DNA of 64,000 nucleotides, from assembly GCA_019639135.1 (NCBI GenBank), contig JAHBSL010000002.1, positions 124,001-188,000 on the forward strand. The letters are read 5' to 3'. The stretch comes from Acidobacteriota bacterium. Its GTDB lineage: Bacteria; Acidobacteriota; Blastocatellia; Pyrinomonadales; Pyrinomonadaceae. Numbering within the stretch: position 1 is the stretch's first letter; every line of letters begins with the position of its first letter. Below, piece after piece: positions 55,128-63,843 of the stretch. Below the pieces are notes generated by a model. The model was given only the letters and a program-made list of their open reading frames with translations. It did no database searches and was not told where the DNA came from. A program made the position numbers and the translations under genes.

Positions 55128-56363
55128 ATGAAAGACAACGGTATTTCAAAGAAGCTGATATTTGGAGATGTTTATGCGGGTTGTGGCGGACTCTCGCTTG
55201 GGCTACTTCAGGCAGGTTTTGAGGGACGGTTCGCGGTAGAAAAGGACGCTTCTGCCTTCGAAACATACAAGAAAAACCTTTTAAGCGTTGAATCAGACTT
55301 GCAATTTAATTGGCCGTCGTGGCTTCCCCAGTCCCCATTGTCGACTTCTTCATTGATTAGTGAGTACAAAAATGGTCTTGATTCATTGGCCGGTGAAATC
55401 GATGTTCTTGCCGGTGGCCCGCCATGCCAAGGGTACTCATTTGCCGGACGACGCAATCCCGAAGACCCGCGGAATGCGCTTTTTAGAGATTATTTGGAGC
55501 TCGTGAAAATTCTCAAGCCGCGAGTGGTCCTCGTGGAAAATGTTCGTGGATTCACCGCAGACTTTACGATCAAGAATGGGGTGCTTAATTATGCGAGTGA
55601 ACTTCGGGAAAGTCTCGAAAAATCATATCGAGTTTATGAAGAACTATTAGATTTGTCGTCGTTTGGGATTCCGCAGGCTAGGCGGAGATATTTTCTTCTT
55701 GCGGTAGAATCGGGCCTCACAATGAAGAATCCATTCGAAGAGTTGAAAACCCAACTTCCATCGTTCCTTCGAGATCTCGGACTTTCGTCGCCGGTGTCGT
55801 CGAAATCCGCGATATCGGATCTAGAGCTTGGAAATAAGGGTAGCCGTGAGTTTAGTGAGAATCCGAGATTCAGAGAAATAGTCCCGTCAGTTCCGAAAAC
55901 AAGTTATCAGAAACTGATGAACACAGGTTGCAGCGAAATAGGGGACCTAAGGCTAGCGAATCATTCGGAGAACATTATCAAGCGCTTCAAATATATCATC
56001 GCTCAGAGCCATGCTGATGGTCGACTAAACACAACGATAAGCACCGAAATGCGGGAACGGCTAGGTCTTAAAAAAATGGCGCTCAGGGTGTTAGATCCCG
56101 ATCGCCCCGCGCCGACGATTACAAGTATGCCAGATGATCTTTTACATTATAGTGAGCCGAGAACATTAACGGTACGTGAAAATGCAAGGTTACAAGGATT
56201 TCCAGATTGGTTTTCTTTCGAAGGGAAATATACAACTGGCGGCCATCGGCGTCGGATTGAGGTCCCTCGTTTCACTCAAGTAGCGAATGCTGTTCCACCT
56301 CTTGTCGCAAGGGCATTTGGCGAAATGATCATTCGTCTATTTCGGGATGTTCGTCAAGAATAG
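55128..56363 (+). CDS. DNA (cytosine-5-) methyltransferase
   Basis: A 411-aa C5 methyltransferase. Motif I DVYAGCGGLSLGL, motif IV GGPPCQGYSFAGRR with catalytic Cys 100, motif VI VLVENVRGF, motif VIII FGIPQARRRYFLLAV and motif X near TQVANAVPPLVARAFG are all present, so it should be active. It transfers methyl from SAM to cytosine in an unknown target site. The ATG at 55128 is preferred to a TTG at 55113. No restriction endonuclease gene is adjacent. Codon usage is AT-richer than surroundings, and it overlaps the convergent receiver gene by 35 bp. Confidence 0.93.
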   Translation: MKDNGISKKLIFGDVYAGCGGLSLGLLQAGFEGRFAVEKDASAFETYKKNLLSVESDLQFNWPSWLPQSPLSTSSLISEYKNGLDSLAGEIDVLAGGPPCQGYSFAGRRNPEDPRNALFRDYLELVKILKPRVVLVENVRGFTADFTIKNGVLNYASELRESLEKSYRVYEELLDLSSFGIPQARRRYFLLAVESGLTMKNPFEELKTQLPSFLRDLGLSSPVSSKSAISDLELGNKGSREFSENPRFREIVPSVPKTSYQKLMNTGCSEIGDLRLANHSENIIKRFKYIIAQSHADGRLNTTISTEMRERLGLKKMALRVLDPDRPAPTITSMPDDLLHYSEPRTLTVRENARLQGFPDWFSFEGKYTTGGHRRRIEVPRFTQVANAVPPLVARAFGEMIIRLFRDVRQE

Positions 56364-57297
56364 TCTTGAGCCTTTCTTGTCGTATAACCCCTAACATTTC
56401 TCTGAACTCCGTGCGTATCGCAAGTATTTTCCGGCGAAGCGTCCGGACCTCATCTAGACTTATGCTCTTTCCGCCAGTAGTAGAGATCTCTTTGGGTTTG
56501 CCATCAGCAATGAAAATGATGTGTCCGAGTTCGTTTCTAACGGGTACGACCGTACTCATATATTCAATTACTGATGGTCGGGTTGCCTTATGGCGCTCAA
56601 ATTCACTTCTTTTTAGTAGCCGAGATAATATTCTGAGCCGATCATTTGCCGTAAAAACATCATGCGCTGCAAACAAAGCCGACATGGCGGATTCCTCTCT
56701 TAATCCGTCGAACTTTTTAATTAATTCATTTGTTCGCTCTGAGATGCGTTCAAGGGATTGGATCAACAATTCTTGCTGACCAGTCTCATCCAAGAGTTGA
56801 TGCATCTCAACAAGGCACTCATTCACCATGTTATCGATGTCACTTGTTGCACCCATGACAATTCCGCGAGCATGGTCTATATCCAAGACCTTCTTTACAA
56901 GCGACTCAAATACTCCTAGAACTTCTTCGACTAGCCCGTCGCGGGCCGTGCAATAAACGCCCTCAAGTCGTGCTTCATAGGCTATACGTCGCAGGTCATT
57001 CGCAGGTTTTAAGGCTGAATAAAATACAACGTCCTTGTATTGAATCTTTTCTCGAATCACAGCGATTGCATCTTGTCCCGTGCTTTCGGCTCCGAGGTCC
57101 CAGTCAACTAAGATCAAATCGATTTCATCGTTGAAGACACTGTCACTAATCTGTTCGGCCAACTTATCCGGAGATTCACATAGTGTCGGGTTGAAAAGGA
57201 AGCCCTCGGCTTCCATTCGAATCTTAATAGCTTCGATTTGAGCGTTAACTCGACCTGGCTGGTCGTCGACCCAAAGGACATTAAAATCTATTCTCAT
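56329..57297 (-). CDS. Receiver-domain protein with uncharacterised C-terminal domain
   Basis: A 322-aa protein. Residues 1-125 are a receiver-like domain: Asp 11 and Asp 12 in LWVDDQ, Asp 65 in LILVDWDLG, Ser 94 in VVFYSA. The conserved Lys is replaced by Arg 119 (TARDG), which may weaken phosphotransfer. Residues about 130-322 are helical with no recognised DNA-binding motif. It lies 13 bp downstream of the double-GHKL gene on the same strand, so it is its likely partner. Confidence 0.8.
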   Translation of the reverse strand: MRIDFNVLWVDDQPGRVNAQIEAIKIRMEAEGFLFNPTLCESPDKLAEQISDSVFNDEIDLILVDWDLGAESTGQDAIAVIREKIQYKDVVFYSALKPANDLRRIAYEARLEGVYCTARDGLVEEVLGVFESLVKKVLDIDHARGIVMGATSDIDNMVNECLVEMHQLLDETGQQELLIQSLERISERTNELIKKFDGLREESAMSALFAAHDVFTANDRLRILSRLLKRSEFERHKATRPSVIEYMSTVVPVRNELGHIIFIADGKPKEISTTGGKSISLDEVRTLRRKILAIRTEFREMLGVIRQERLKTILDEHPEIDE

Positions 57298-57310
57298 AAT
57301 TCGATGCGAG

Positions 57311-59656
57311 CTATTTTGTTAATTTAATAACGAAACATGTGTTGCTATCCGAAGAATCTTCGAGTTCGATACTTCCGCCGATTTCCCCAAGGACCTGACG
57401 AACATGATAAAGGCCAAGTCCCGATCCTTGCGTTGTCGTATATCCCATCTCGAAAATCCGAGATTTGTTTGTTCCTGATGGGAATCCCCGACCGTTGTCA
57501 CAGACACGCATGATTAGACCCTTCTTGCCTAAGGAAAAAATCTCAAAACTAATCTTAGAAGCCCGAGCCTTTCTGGCATTGCTAATCAAATTGTCAACAA
57601 TAATCGACGCATCTATAGGATTAAACCTGAACTTCATGCCGGGGTGTTCGTTTGTGACTTGAATCCGCAATCTAGCACTTCCGGTTGTACGGGCAATTTG
57701 TTCGATATAATCGGCCAAAAATGCTGCAATATCGGTCTCAATCTTCTCAGAATCTAATGTAAAATTTGCCCGAGCCGCAAATCTTGTAACCGCCAAAATC
57801 TTTTGGTTCAGAAAAGCCATTTGCTCAATAGTCTTTAGTATTTCTTCCCTCGCAATCGACTTCTGACCAGACGTCGCTGTGAGAAGGTTTTCAATTTGCT
57901 GTCCGACATCTACCGCATAAATCGTAACCTGATGATGGAGATTCAGAATTGTTGCTGTGTCGACGCTAACCACAGATTCAAGAAAGTGCGACCGTCGACG
58001 TTCGACTTCGGCTTCAGCCTCCGCTGTTTCGGCCCTTTCTGTTGCCGCTTCGGCGGCTTCTCGTTCGCGATCCGCTACTTCACGTGCTTCGGCTTCCGAT
58101 CGCTTGAGTTCGTCGAATCTCTTCTCTGCAATTTCGAGCTGTTTGAGTAATTTCTTATCTTTTGTCTTTTCACCAATTGCCCTTAAATTTGTTAACGATG
58201 ATTCAAACTCGCTCGATCGTTCATTCAAGAGATTAATCAGCTGCCTACTATAATCGACGAGTTCAACTTCGTCGCTATCTACTAAAGCAGCAACGGCAGC
58301 AGTGACCCTTGCCCGACCTGGGTCGGTCTTCAGGCGCGAAAGATCTTCTGTCATAGCCTCGGCTTTATCCGCCCAAGACACCGGAACCACATATTTCTCT
58401 AGTCGCTTGAGGCAATGTTCCATTACAGCCTTACGTAGCTCTCCAACTGCAGGCGTTGAAATAAGACCCTGGTTACGACTCGATGCCTCCTGAAAGTCCT
58501 CCTCCGCTCCGAAAACGTCCACGCGGCCGATTACTTCGCGAGTTCCGAGAAATCTTGAGTAACCTTGTTGTTTTCGTCGGTCGAAACCAAACCAGTCATT
58601 GCCGTCCTCGCCTATTGGATAAACTCGAAACCCATTTCTGAATAAAAACACAGAACCAAACTGTACCGATGGTAGTCCTACTCGACGGGCGAATGTAAGT
58701 TTCGCAGATTGATTCAAATAATAAATTTCACACCTGAAATCGGAGTCCTTAAGGTGGGTATAAATGTTCGGCTCACGGATCTTATAGATGAGTTCGCCTC
58801 GATCAACAAGAATCGTTTGTAGCTGTTCACCCTCAATTTTGACATGGATGAAGGTCGTTTTTTCCTGAAGTGCTGAAAAGATGAAGTTTCCTACGCGGCC
58901 ATTTACGATATCCCTTGGCAGGACAACATCGCCCTTTTGTTTAGCCTTCTCTGTCAGGTCAGCATCAGTGGTAACTTCTTGAGGTGCGATGATAGTAATA
59001 CCAAACCGGTCTGTTTCGTCACCAAAAGGATTTATCAGCTTGGCCAGTGATGCTTTGAGTGCAAGTATACGAGGTCGTGTCCAGGCCCTTCGTAGTTTCC
59101 TTACCTCAATTACCGTTCCTGATCCTAATTCTGACGAAAAGTCATGCAGTTCGCCGGGAAGCTCGAATCTATCTTCTTGGTCGTAGGTTACCGGAATTGT
59201 CTCGAAGTGTTCTTTATCATCCTTCTCGAATCTCAGCCAGTCGATGATGAGCTTGTGTACCACTCCTGACTTCGACGCGCGGGTTTGCAAGACTATTTCG
59301 CCGCCGAGACGATCGGATGAAAATCTCCCGATGCCGTAACTTCCCGCATAATGCCGGCGTTCCGCAACAACGTCACGGAAATCTGCCGGATGGTTCGGCT
59401 CACGCTTTGCCGAATAAGCGACGAATAACCATTTGTCCGTAATCTCTGTCCGTGACATTCCTGACCCGTTGTCAGCAATAATTACACGATTAGAATCGAA
59501 GAAGAGATAAACGGAATCCGCGCCCGCATCAAATGAGTTTTTTACGAGCTCAAAGACTGCCACCTCATCGTCGGTAATGAGATTACGGCCCAATACTGTC
59601 TTTAGGCCAGTGCTTACATCAAAATGTAGAGATTCGTTTTGGATCTTCTTGGGCAT
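57311..59656 (-). CDS. Double-GHKL ATPase: Hsp90/MutL-type N domain plus histidine-kinase-type C domain
   Basis: A 781-aa protein; the ATG at 59656 (MPKKIQNES) is preferred to an upstream start. N domain: N box EVAVFELVKNSFDAG (Glu 36, Asn 40), G1 ADNGSGMS, G2 GSYGIGRFSSDRLG, typical of Hsp90/MutL/MORC. A coiled coil (about 500-585) follows, then a segment with LHHQVT as possible His-phosphoacceptor. The C-terminal HATPase has VDNLISNARKA, CDNGRGFP and GSGLGLYHVRQVL. GHKL ATPases of the MutL/MORC type have been noted in restriction-modification operons. The combination with a second kinase-type ATPase is unusual. No membrane helix, so it is cytoplasmic. Confidence 0.85.
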   Translation of the reverse strand: MPKKIQNESLHFDVSTGLKTVLGRNLITDDEVAVFELVKNSFDAGADSVYLFFDSNRVIIADNGSGMSRTEITDKWLFVAYSAKREPNHPADFRDVVAERRHYAGSYGIGRFSSDRLGGEIVLQTRASKSGVVHKLIIDWLRFEKDDKEHFETIPVTYDQEDRFELPGELHDFSSELGSGTVIEVRKLRRAWTRPRILALKASLAKLINPFGDETDRFGITIIAPQEVTTDADLTEKAKQKGDVVLPRDIVNGRVGNFIFSALQEKTTFIHVKIEGEQLQTILVDRGELIYKIREPNIYTHLKDSDFRCEIYYLNQSAKLTFARRVGLPSVQFGSVFLFRNGFRVYPIGEDGNDWFGFDRRKQQGYSRFLGTREVIGRVDVFGAEEDFQEASSRNQGLISTPAVGELRKAVMEHCLKRLEKYVVPVSWADKAEAMTEDLSRLKTDPGRARVTAAVAALVDSDEVELVDYSRQLINLLNERSSEFESSLTNLRAIGEKTKDKKLLKQLEIAEKRFDELKRSEAEAREVADREREAAEAATERAETAEAEAEVERRRSHFLESVVSVDTATILNLHHQVTIYAVDVGQQIENLLTATSGQKSIAREEILKTIEQMAFLNQKILAVTRFAARANFTLDSEKIETDIAAFLADYIEQIARTTGSARLRIQVTNEHPGMKFRFNPIDASIIVDNLISNARKARASKISFEIFSLGKKGLIMRVCDNGRGFPSGTNKSRIFEMGYTTTQGSGLGLYHVRQVLGEIGGSIELEDSSDSNTCFVIKLTK

Positions 59657-60137
59657 TGTGGATAAGTGCTCAGTCCTCAAAAACAGAGCGAACAGCAAAG
59701 CAGGTAAGGAGGAAAATTTATTCAGCCGGGATTTCGACCGATCGTTAAACCATACACAGATTTCAAACTACTTGCGGATATCCTTAAACGCCAAAATGGC
59801 TGCACAGCGTGGATATTTCCACGTGAGTTTAACAGGAGTTAGAAGCTCTTTACAACAAGTTATATTTTGATTTTCCACAGTTCCAATACTTTGACGTAGG
59901 GATTGCACCTATGATACAGTCATGCGTGTCTAGGACAGCCGGGCCGCGGGTTTGCGGCGGGCGGTTGAGGAAAAAATGGTGATGATGGGAATGGATCGGA
60001 AACTGGTGATGGCGGCGGAGCGTAGGGAACGATCGGCTCCTGCGTTTAGCCGTTCGTTTTCTTTTTGGGCGGGGCTGTTCCAATCGGCCGACGGAAAACG
60101 TGTAAACCTATTTCAGGACAAAGCTCCACGGCCTTGT

Positions 60138-60209
60138 GTTTCCGGCGTTCGCGATGTTCGCGGTGTTTTCGATGTTCGCGATGCTTTCGGTGTTCACGGC
60201 GTTTCCGCG
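60138..60209 (+). repeat. Eight 9-bp tandem repeats (GTTYNCGRY)
   Basis: Units: GTTTCCGGC, GTTCGCGAT, GTTCGCGGT, GTTTTCGAT, GTTCGCGAT, GCTTTCGGT, GTTCACGGC, GTTTCCGCG. The 72-bp length equals that of the array at 60381, with which it shares a GTTTC(A/C)GGC core in the same orientation. Confidence 0.8.
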
Positions 60210-60265
60210 AACGCGCAGTGCCCGTTAAAAAACATAACAACACTGAACGCGGAACCCGGATACGG

Positions 60266-60289
60266 AAGCCCGCGCGTCAGCAAGGGCTT
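60266..60289. repeat. REP-like palindrome (second copy)
   Basis: AAGCCC (60266-60271) and GGGCTT (60284-60289) around a 12-nt loop. It matches the unit in gnd (36852-36879) at 24 of 28 aligned positions. Confidence 0.7.
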
Positions 60290-60308
60290 ATCATCCATTG
60301 CGATATTC

Positions 60309-60343
60309 GGAATCTGGAATCTGGAATTTGGAATCTGGAATGA
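60309..60343 (+). repeat. Five 7-bp tandem repeats (GGAATCT)
   Basis: Units GGAATCT, GGAATCT, GGAATTT, GGAATCT, GGAATGA. Period 7 unlike the flanking 9-bp arrays. Confidence 0.75.
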
Positions 60344-60380
60344 AATCCCGTCGGCTATGGCCGGGACTCAAAACTCCGGA

Positions 60381-60452
60381 GCGTTTCAGGCGTTTCAACT
60401 GTTTCAGGCGTTTCAGCCGTTACAAGCGTTTCATCTGTTTCAACCGTTTCAG
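60381..60452 (+). repeat. Eight 9-bp tandem repeats (GCGTTTCAG)
   Basis: Units GCGTTTCAG, GCGTTTCAA, CTGTTTCAG, GCGTTTCAG, CCGTTACAA, GCGTTTCAT, CTGTTTCAA, CCGTTTCAG. It ends 50 bp before the stop of the AtuA-family gene. Confidence 0.8.
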
Positions 60453-60502
60453 AAACAACGTGTCTTCCTAAAAAATGAAACAGAGCGAATCCCAGATCGC
60501 CG

Positions 60503-61912
60503 TCAGGCCTCGATGATCTCGACCTTTGTCTCGATCAGGTGCTTGGGGATGAGGGCGGGGAAGTACGCCATTATCTCCTCGACCTTCGGGCGGCCGCCGG
60601 CAAAGCCGGTGACAGCGGGCGGGCCGGTCAGGATGAGCGGTGCGATCTCTTTCGTGAACCGCTCAACGTCCGCCTTGCTCTGCCCGCGAACGCCGATCCG
60701 GAACTGTACTTCGGGGATGTCAGATGGAGCGCGGACACTCTTGTCCGCATCGCCGGTTCCTCCTGCAAACGATTGCATTGCCAGATGCCCGTGGGTCGCA
60801 TTAACACCGACGAACTCGCTGAGCACAACGTCGAACTTAAGGCCGAGGCGGTCGAGCCGCTCGCGGAGTATGCGGTCGGCGGCCTGGGCCTTCTGGTAAG
60901 CGTCCGGCCAGGCATATACAAGAGTGCCGACGGCCTTCCAACCATGAGAATATGCGATCGAAACCTTATAGAACTCGGTGTTCGGGCCGCCCTTGATACC
61001 GAAAACGCGAACGCGGTCCGGGCCGGCGTCTTCGAGTTGAATGGACGAGAAATCGGCGACAACGTCGGGCGTGATGTAGGCCTTCGGGTCGCCCATTTCG
61101 TAAAGAAGCTGCTCTTTGACACTCTGCACGTTCACGCGGCCGCCCGTGCCTTCGTGTTTGGTGACGATGAACTCGCCGCTCGGCCCGGCCTCGACTATCG
61201 GAAAGCCGACGCGGGCCATGTCCGGTATCGTCTCCCACTCGAACTGGCAGTTGCCGCCCGAGGCCTGAGCTCCGCATTCGATGATGTGGCCGGCGATCGT
61301 CCCGGCCGAGATCAGGTCCCACTGATCGAACTTCCAGCCAAACTCGTGCATCAGCGGAGCAAGCGTAAGGCCCGTATCGGTCAGCCGGCCGCCGACCACG
61401 ACCCTTGCACCGCGGTCGAGAGCCTCGACCAAGCCGCCGGCACCGAGATAGACATTCGCCGCCTGCACCTTGTCGCGAACGGCCGCAAGCGGCTCGCCGG
61501 TGTCCATGTTGGTGATCTCAATGCCGCGTTCGGCGAATTCATCAAGCCGCGGAAGAATGTCATCGCCCGTGATCACGCCGATCTTGAGCTTGCCGCCGAG
61601 CCCGAGTTCGCGAGCGGTTTCGCGAATCGCCTCGGCACAGCCTTCGACGTTGACGCCGCCGGCGTTCGAGAGCACCTTGATGTCCTTATCGACGCAATCG
61701 GGAAGTATCTCGCGCATCAGCGATACGAAGTCGCGGGCATAACCGGCATTCGGGTCGCGTTGCCGCTGCTTCTGGACTATCGACATCGTTACCTCGGCGA
61801 GGTAATCGAGCATCAGATAGTCGATCGGTCCGCCACGCACCTGATCGACCGGTGCAGTAAGCATATCGCCCCAAAAACCCTGTCCGCTGGCAACTCTGAC
61901 CTTTTCTTTCAT
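60503..61912 (-). CDS. AtuA-family protein (DUF1446 domain)
   Basis: A 469-aa protein matching the N-terminal DUF1446 part of Atu[12 protein letters not shown] near the start, [43 protein letters not shown] and [13 protein letters not shown]. AtuA is required for acyclic terpene utilisation in Pseudomonas, but its exact reaction is not settled. The C-terminal domain of AtuA is a separate gene at 53276, 7 kb away. It reads toward the repeat spacer. Confidence 0.88.
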   Translation of the reverse strand: MKEKVRVASGQGFWGDMLTAPVDQVRGGPIDYLMLDYLAEVTMSIVQKQRQRDPNAGYARDFVSLMREILPDCVDKDIKVLSNAGGVNVEGCAEAIRETARELGLGGKLKIGVITGDDILPRLDEFAERGIEITNMDTGEPLAAVRDKVQAANVYLGAGGLVEALDRGARVVVGGRLTDTGLTLAPLMHEFGWKFDQWDLISAGTIAGHIIECGAQASGGNCQFEWETIPDMARVGFPIVEAGPSGEFIVTKHEGTGGRVNVQSVKEQLLYEMGDPKAYITPDVVADFSSIQLEDAGPDRVRVFGIKGGPNTEFYKVSIAYSHGWKAVGTLVYAWPDAYQKAQAADRILRERLDRLGLKFDVVLSEFVGVNATHGHLAMQSFAGGTGDADKSVRAPSDIPEVQFRIGVRGQSKADVERFTKEIAPLILTGPPAVTGFAGGRPKVEEIMAYFPALIPKHLIETKVEIIEA

Positions 61913-62049
61913 AAGCGTTTGTTAGGAAAGTATAAGCGGAAACGCGGGCTTTGGCGAAGTTGGGAGTACGCCTCTGGGCGCCGGGCAGCACCGGCAAAGG
62001 AAAAAGCGTCCACAAGGACGCTTTCGAGAACAGAAGGATGCCCACGGCT

Positions 62050-62361
62050 TTAGTAAACGACCTTCTTCGTGCGGCTGACGACCTTTCGGCCGGTTCGCCA
62101 GGATTTGTTGGTGACCCATTTGCCGCCGCGATAGGTCTTATAAGCAACCCAACGCGTCCCGTTCCAGATCTGGAGGCCGACGTACTTGCCGCCGCGGTAA
62201 ACGCGACGTGTAACGCCAACCTTGCGTTTCCGCTTGACAGAGGTTTGAGCCTGAGCGGCAAACGAATCGCCGCCTCCAGTGACCGAGGAGACGGCTCCGC
62301 TGACGAAGGCCGCCGAAAGGATGAGTGCGAAAGCGAAGAATACGGAGATCAGTTTTTTCAT
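62050..62361 (-). CDS. Small secreted basic protein with internal repeats
   Basis: A 103-aa protein: signal peptide (MKKLISVFFAFALILSAAF...), then a very basic mature part with a repeated unit (VYRGGKYVGLQIW; TYRGGKWVTNKSW) rich in Tyr, Trp, Lys and Arg. No family recognised. It may bind nucleic acid, polyanions or the cell wall; that is only a guess from composition. It stands alone between the AtuA-like and mutase genes. Confidence 0.6.
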   Translation of the reverse strand: MKKLISVFFAFALILSAAFVSGAVSSVTGGGDSFAAQAQTSVKRKRKVGVTRRVYRGGKYVGLQIWNGTRWVAYKTYRGGKWVTNKSWRTGRKVVSRTKKVVY

Positions 62362-62421
62362 CGTTTATTCATTACTCCTTGTTCGATGTTTCTAGCAATT
62401 CAGTGTCATGTTCGACCTGAC

Positions 62422-62826
62422 CTAATCAGCGCTTCTGACGTTCGCCCTGATGTAGGTAACAATATCTTCGGTCGAGGTTCCAGGCAGAAAGACCTCCGAG
62501 ATCCCTTTTTCTTTAAGGACCGGAATGTCCTCGGCCGGGACGATCCCGCCGACAAGGACGAGCGTGTCATCCATTCCGTTTTCACGGAGAAGATCGACGA
62601 TCCGAGGGCAAAGCGTTTTGTGGGCTCCGCTAAGAATAGAAATGCCGACTGCATCAACGTCCTCCTGCAAGGCTGCCGAAGCGATCATTTCGGGCGTCTG
62701 ACGCAGGCCGGTGTAAATGACCTCCATTCCGGCATCGCGGAGAGCACGGGCGATGACCTTCGCACCGCGGTCGTGGCCGTCGAGGCCCGGTTTGGCTACC
62801 AAAACCCTTATTTTGCGTTCGCTCAT
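62422..62826 (-). CDS. Methylmalonyl-CoA mutase, B12-binding subunit
   Basis: A 134-aa stand-alone cobalamin-binding domain: [18 protein letters not shown] with the DxHxxG base-off motif, [10 protein letters not shown] and [11 protein letters not shown]. In a two-gene mutase the catalytic subunit lies elsewhere. It isomerises methylmalonyl-CoA to succinyl-CoA, the end of propionyl-CoA catabolism, or a related acyl-CoA. Complete at its ends. Confidence 0.92.
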   Translation of the reverse strand: MSERKIRVLVAKPGLDGHDRGAKVIARALRDAGMEVIYTGLRQTPEMIASAALQEDVDAVGISILSGAHKTLCPRIVDLLRENGMDDTLVLVGGIVPAEDIPVLKEKGISEVFLPGTSTEDIVTYIRANVRSAD

Positions 62827-62871
62827 AAAAGCGTAAGTATATTACCCGCAAATGTTTCGGGCAAGCGAGGG

Positions 62872-63771
62872 TCATACGGGCAGTCGGGTTTCGGTGACCG
62901 ATTCTTCGGCATCGATGTTCGGCGAACCGAAAATGCAGCGGAGTTTTGCAAGCATTCCTTTGCGGCTTCGCATCGCTTGCCACGTCTCGACCCAGCCGTG
63001 CGTGTTGATCCAAAGCGGGTTGTAGCTTTTGATCGGTTTGATGATGCCGTATCTCGGTTCCTCTGTCTCAGGGACGAAGGATCCAAAAAGCTTGTCCCAG
63101 ATGATAAGTACGCCCGCGTAGTTCTTGTCGAGATACGGATTGTTTACACCGTGGTGAACCCGGTGATGCGATGGCGTGTTGAGCACATGCTCAAGCGGGC
63201 CAAGGTTTCGAATGAATTTCGTGTGTATCCAGAACTGGTAGATCAGGTTGAACCCGTGCATCAGAGCGAACATCCACGGTGCAAATCCGAGCAACATTAT
63301 TGGGGCGTAAAATACCCAGTGCAAGATTCCCGAAAACCAGCTTTGCCGCACCGCGACGCTCAAGTTGTAGTGTTCGCTCGAATGGTGGACAACATGGAAG
63401 TTCCAAAAGAGCCGCATTTCGTGACTGATGCGATGGAACCAGTAATATGCGAAGTCATCGACGAAAAAGAGGATCGCCCATGTCCACCAAGCCTCAGCCG
63501 GGAATTTATAGGGTGCGAGTTCGTACGCGGCGTTATAAATGACCGCTACAAAAATGCCAAAGAGTGCTCCAAAAGCAACACTCATGAACCCGACGAAAAT
63601 GTTAGTCCACGCATCGCGAGTTTCGTAGGCGTTGGCGTGCCGGCGATGCGAATACCAAGCCTCGATCCCAATAAGAAGGGCAAAGATCGGGATCGCAATT
63701 ACCGTCGGCTTAAGCATCTCTTTGTATTCTATTACTTTCGCAGGAAAAGTGGGAAGCGAATCTGCCGACAC
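62872..63771 (-). CDS. Sterol desaturase / fatty acid hydroxylase family membrane protein
   Basis: A 299-aa membrane protein with the eight-histidine di-iron pattern: WFHRISHE, HVVHHSSEHYN and HHRVHHGVNN. Four or so membrane helices are predicted (residues 15-35, 45-70, 85-105, 140-165). The substrate could be a lipid, carotenoid or sterol-like compound. It is followed upstream by the divergent def gene. Confidence 0.88.
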   Translation of the reverse strand: MSADSLPTFPAKVIEYKEMLKPTVIAIPIFALLIGIEAWYSHRRHANAYETRDAWTNIFVGFMSVAFGALFGIFVAVIYNAAYELAPYKFPAEAWWTWAILFFVDDFAYYWFHRISHEMRLFWNFHVVHHSSEHYNLSVAVRQSWFSGILHWVFYAPIMLLGFAPWMFALMHGFNLIYQFWIHTKFIRNLGPLEHVLNTPSHHRVHHGVNNPYLDKNYAGVLIIWDKLFGSFVPETEEPRYGIIKPIKSYNPLWINTHGWVETWQAMRSRKGMLAKLRCIFGSPNIDAEESVTETRLPV

Positions 63772-63843
63772 ACGTTAAGGTCCGGGTTCGGTGCCGCTTC
63801 GATGCGTGAATATGTAACCCCGCTCGTGATATTATTTAGCTTT

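Larger units (their letters stand above)
59657..60502. other. Repeat-rich spacer between the GHKL gene and atuA
   Basis: No gene is supported. It holds the upstream region of the GHKL gene and then four repeat blocks (60138-60209, 60266-60289, 60309-60343, 60381-60452). Long open frames across the arrays are caused by their 9-bp period, not by coding. It is the right edge of the AT-rich island. Confidence 0.7.

Noticed and set aside
55128-59656. Complete restriction-modification system
   Set aside because: No endonuclease motif (PD-(D/E)XK, HNH, GIY-YIG or PLD) was seen in the receiver or GHKL proteins or their neighbours.
60138-60452. CRISPR-like array
   Set aside because: The units are 7-9 bp tandem repeats without unique spacers, and no cas gene is present.
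59952-60899. 315-aa open frame across the repeat spacer
   Set aside because: It stays open because the 9-bp arrays keep the frame; the translation is repeat-derived, then antisense to AtuA.
60539-62053. 504-aa open frame on the plus strand opposite the AtuA-like gene
   Set aside because: Antisense shadow of a well-conserved gene in GC-rich DNA.
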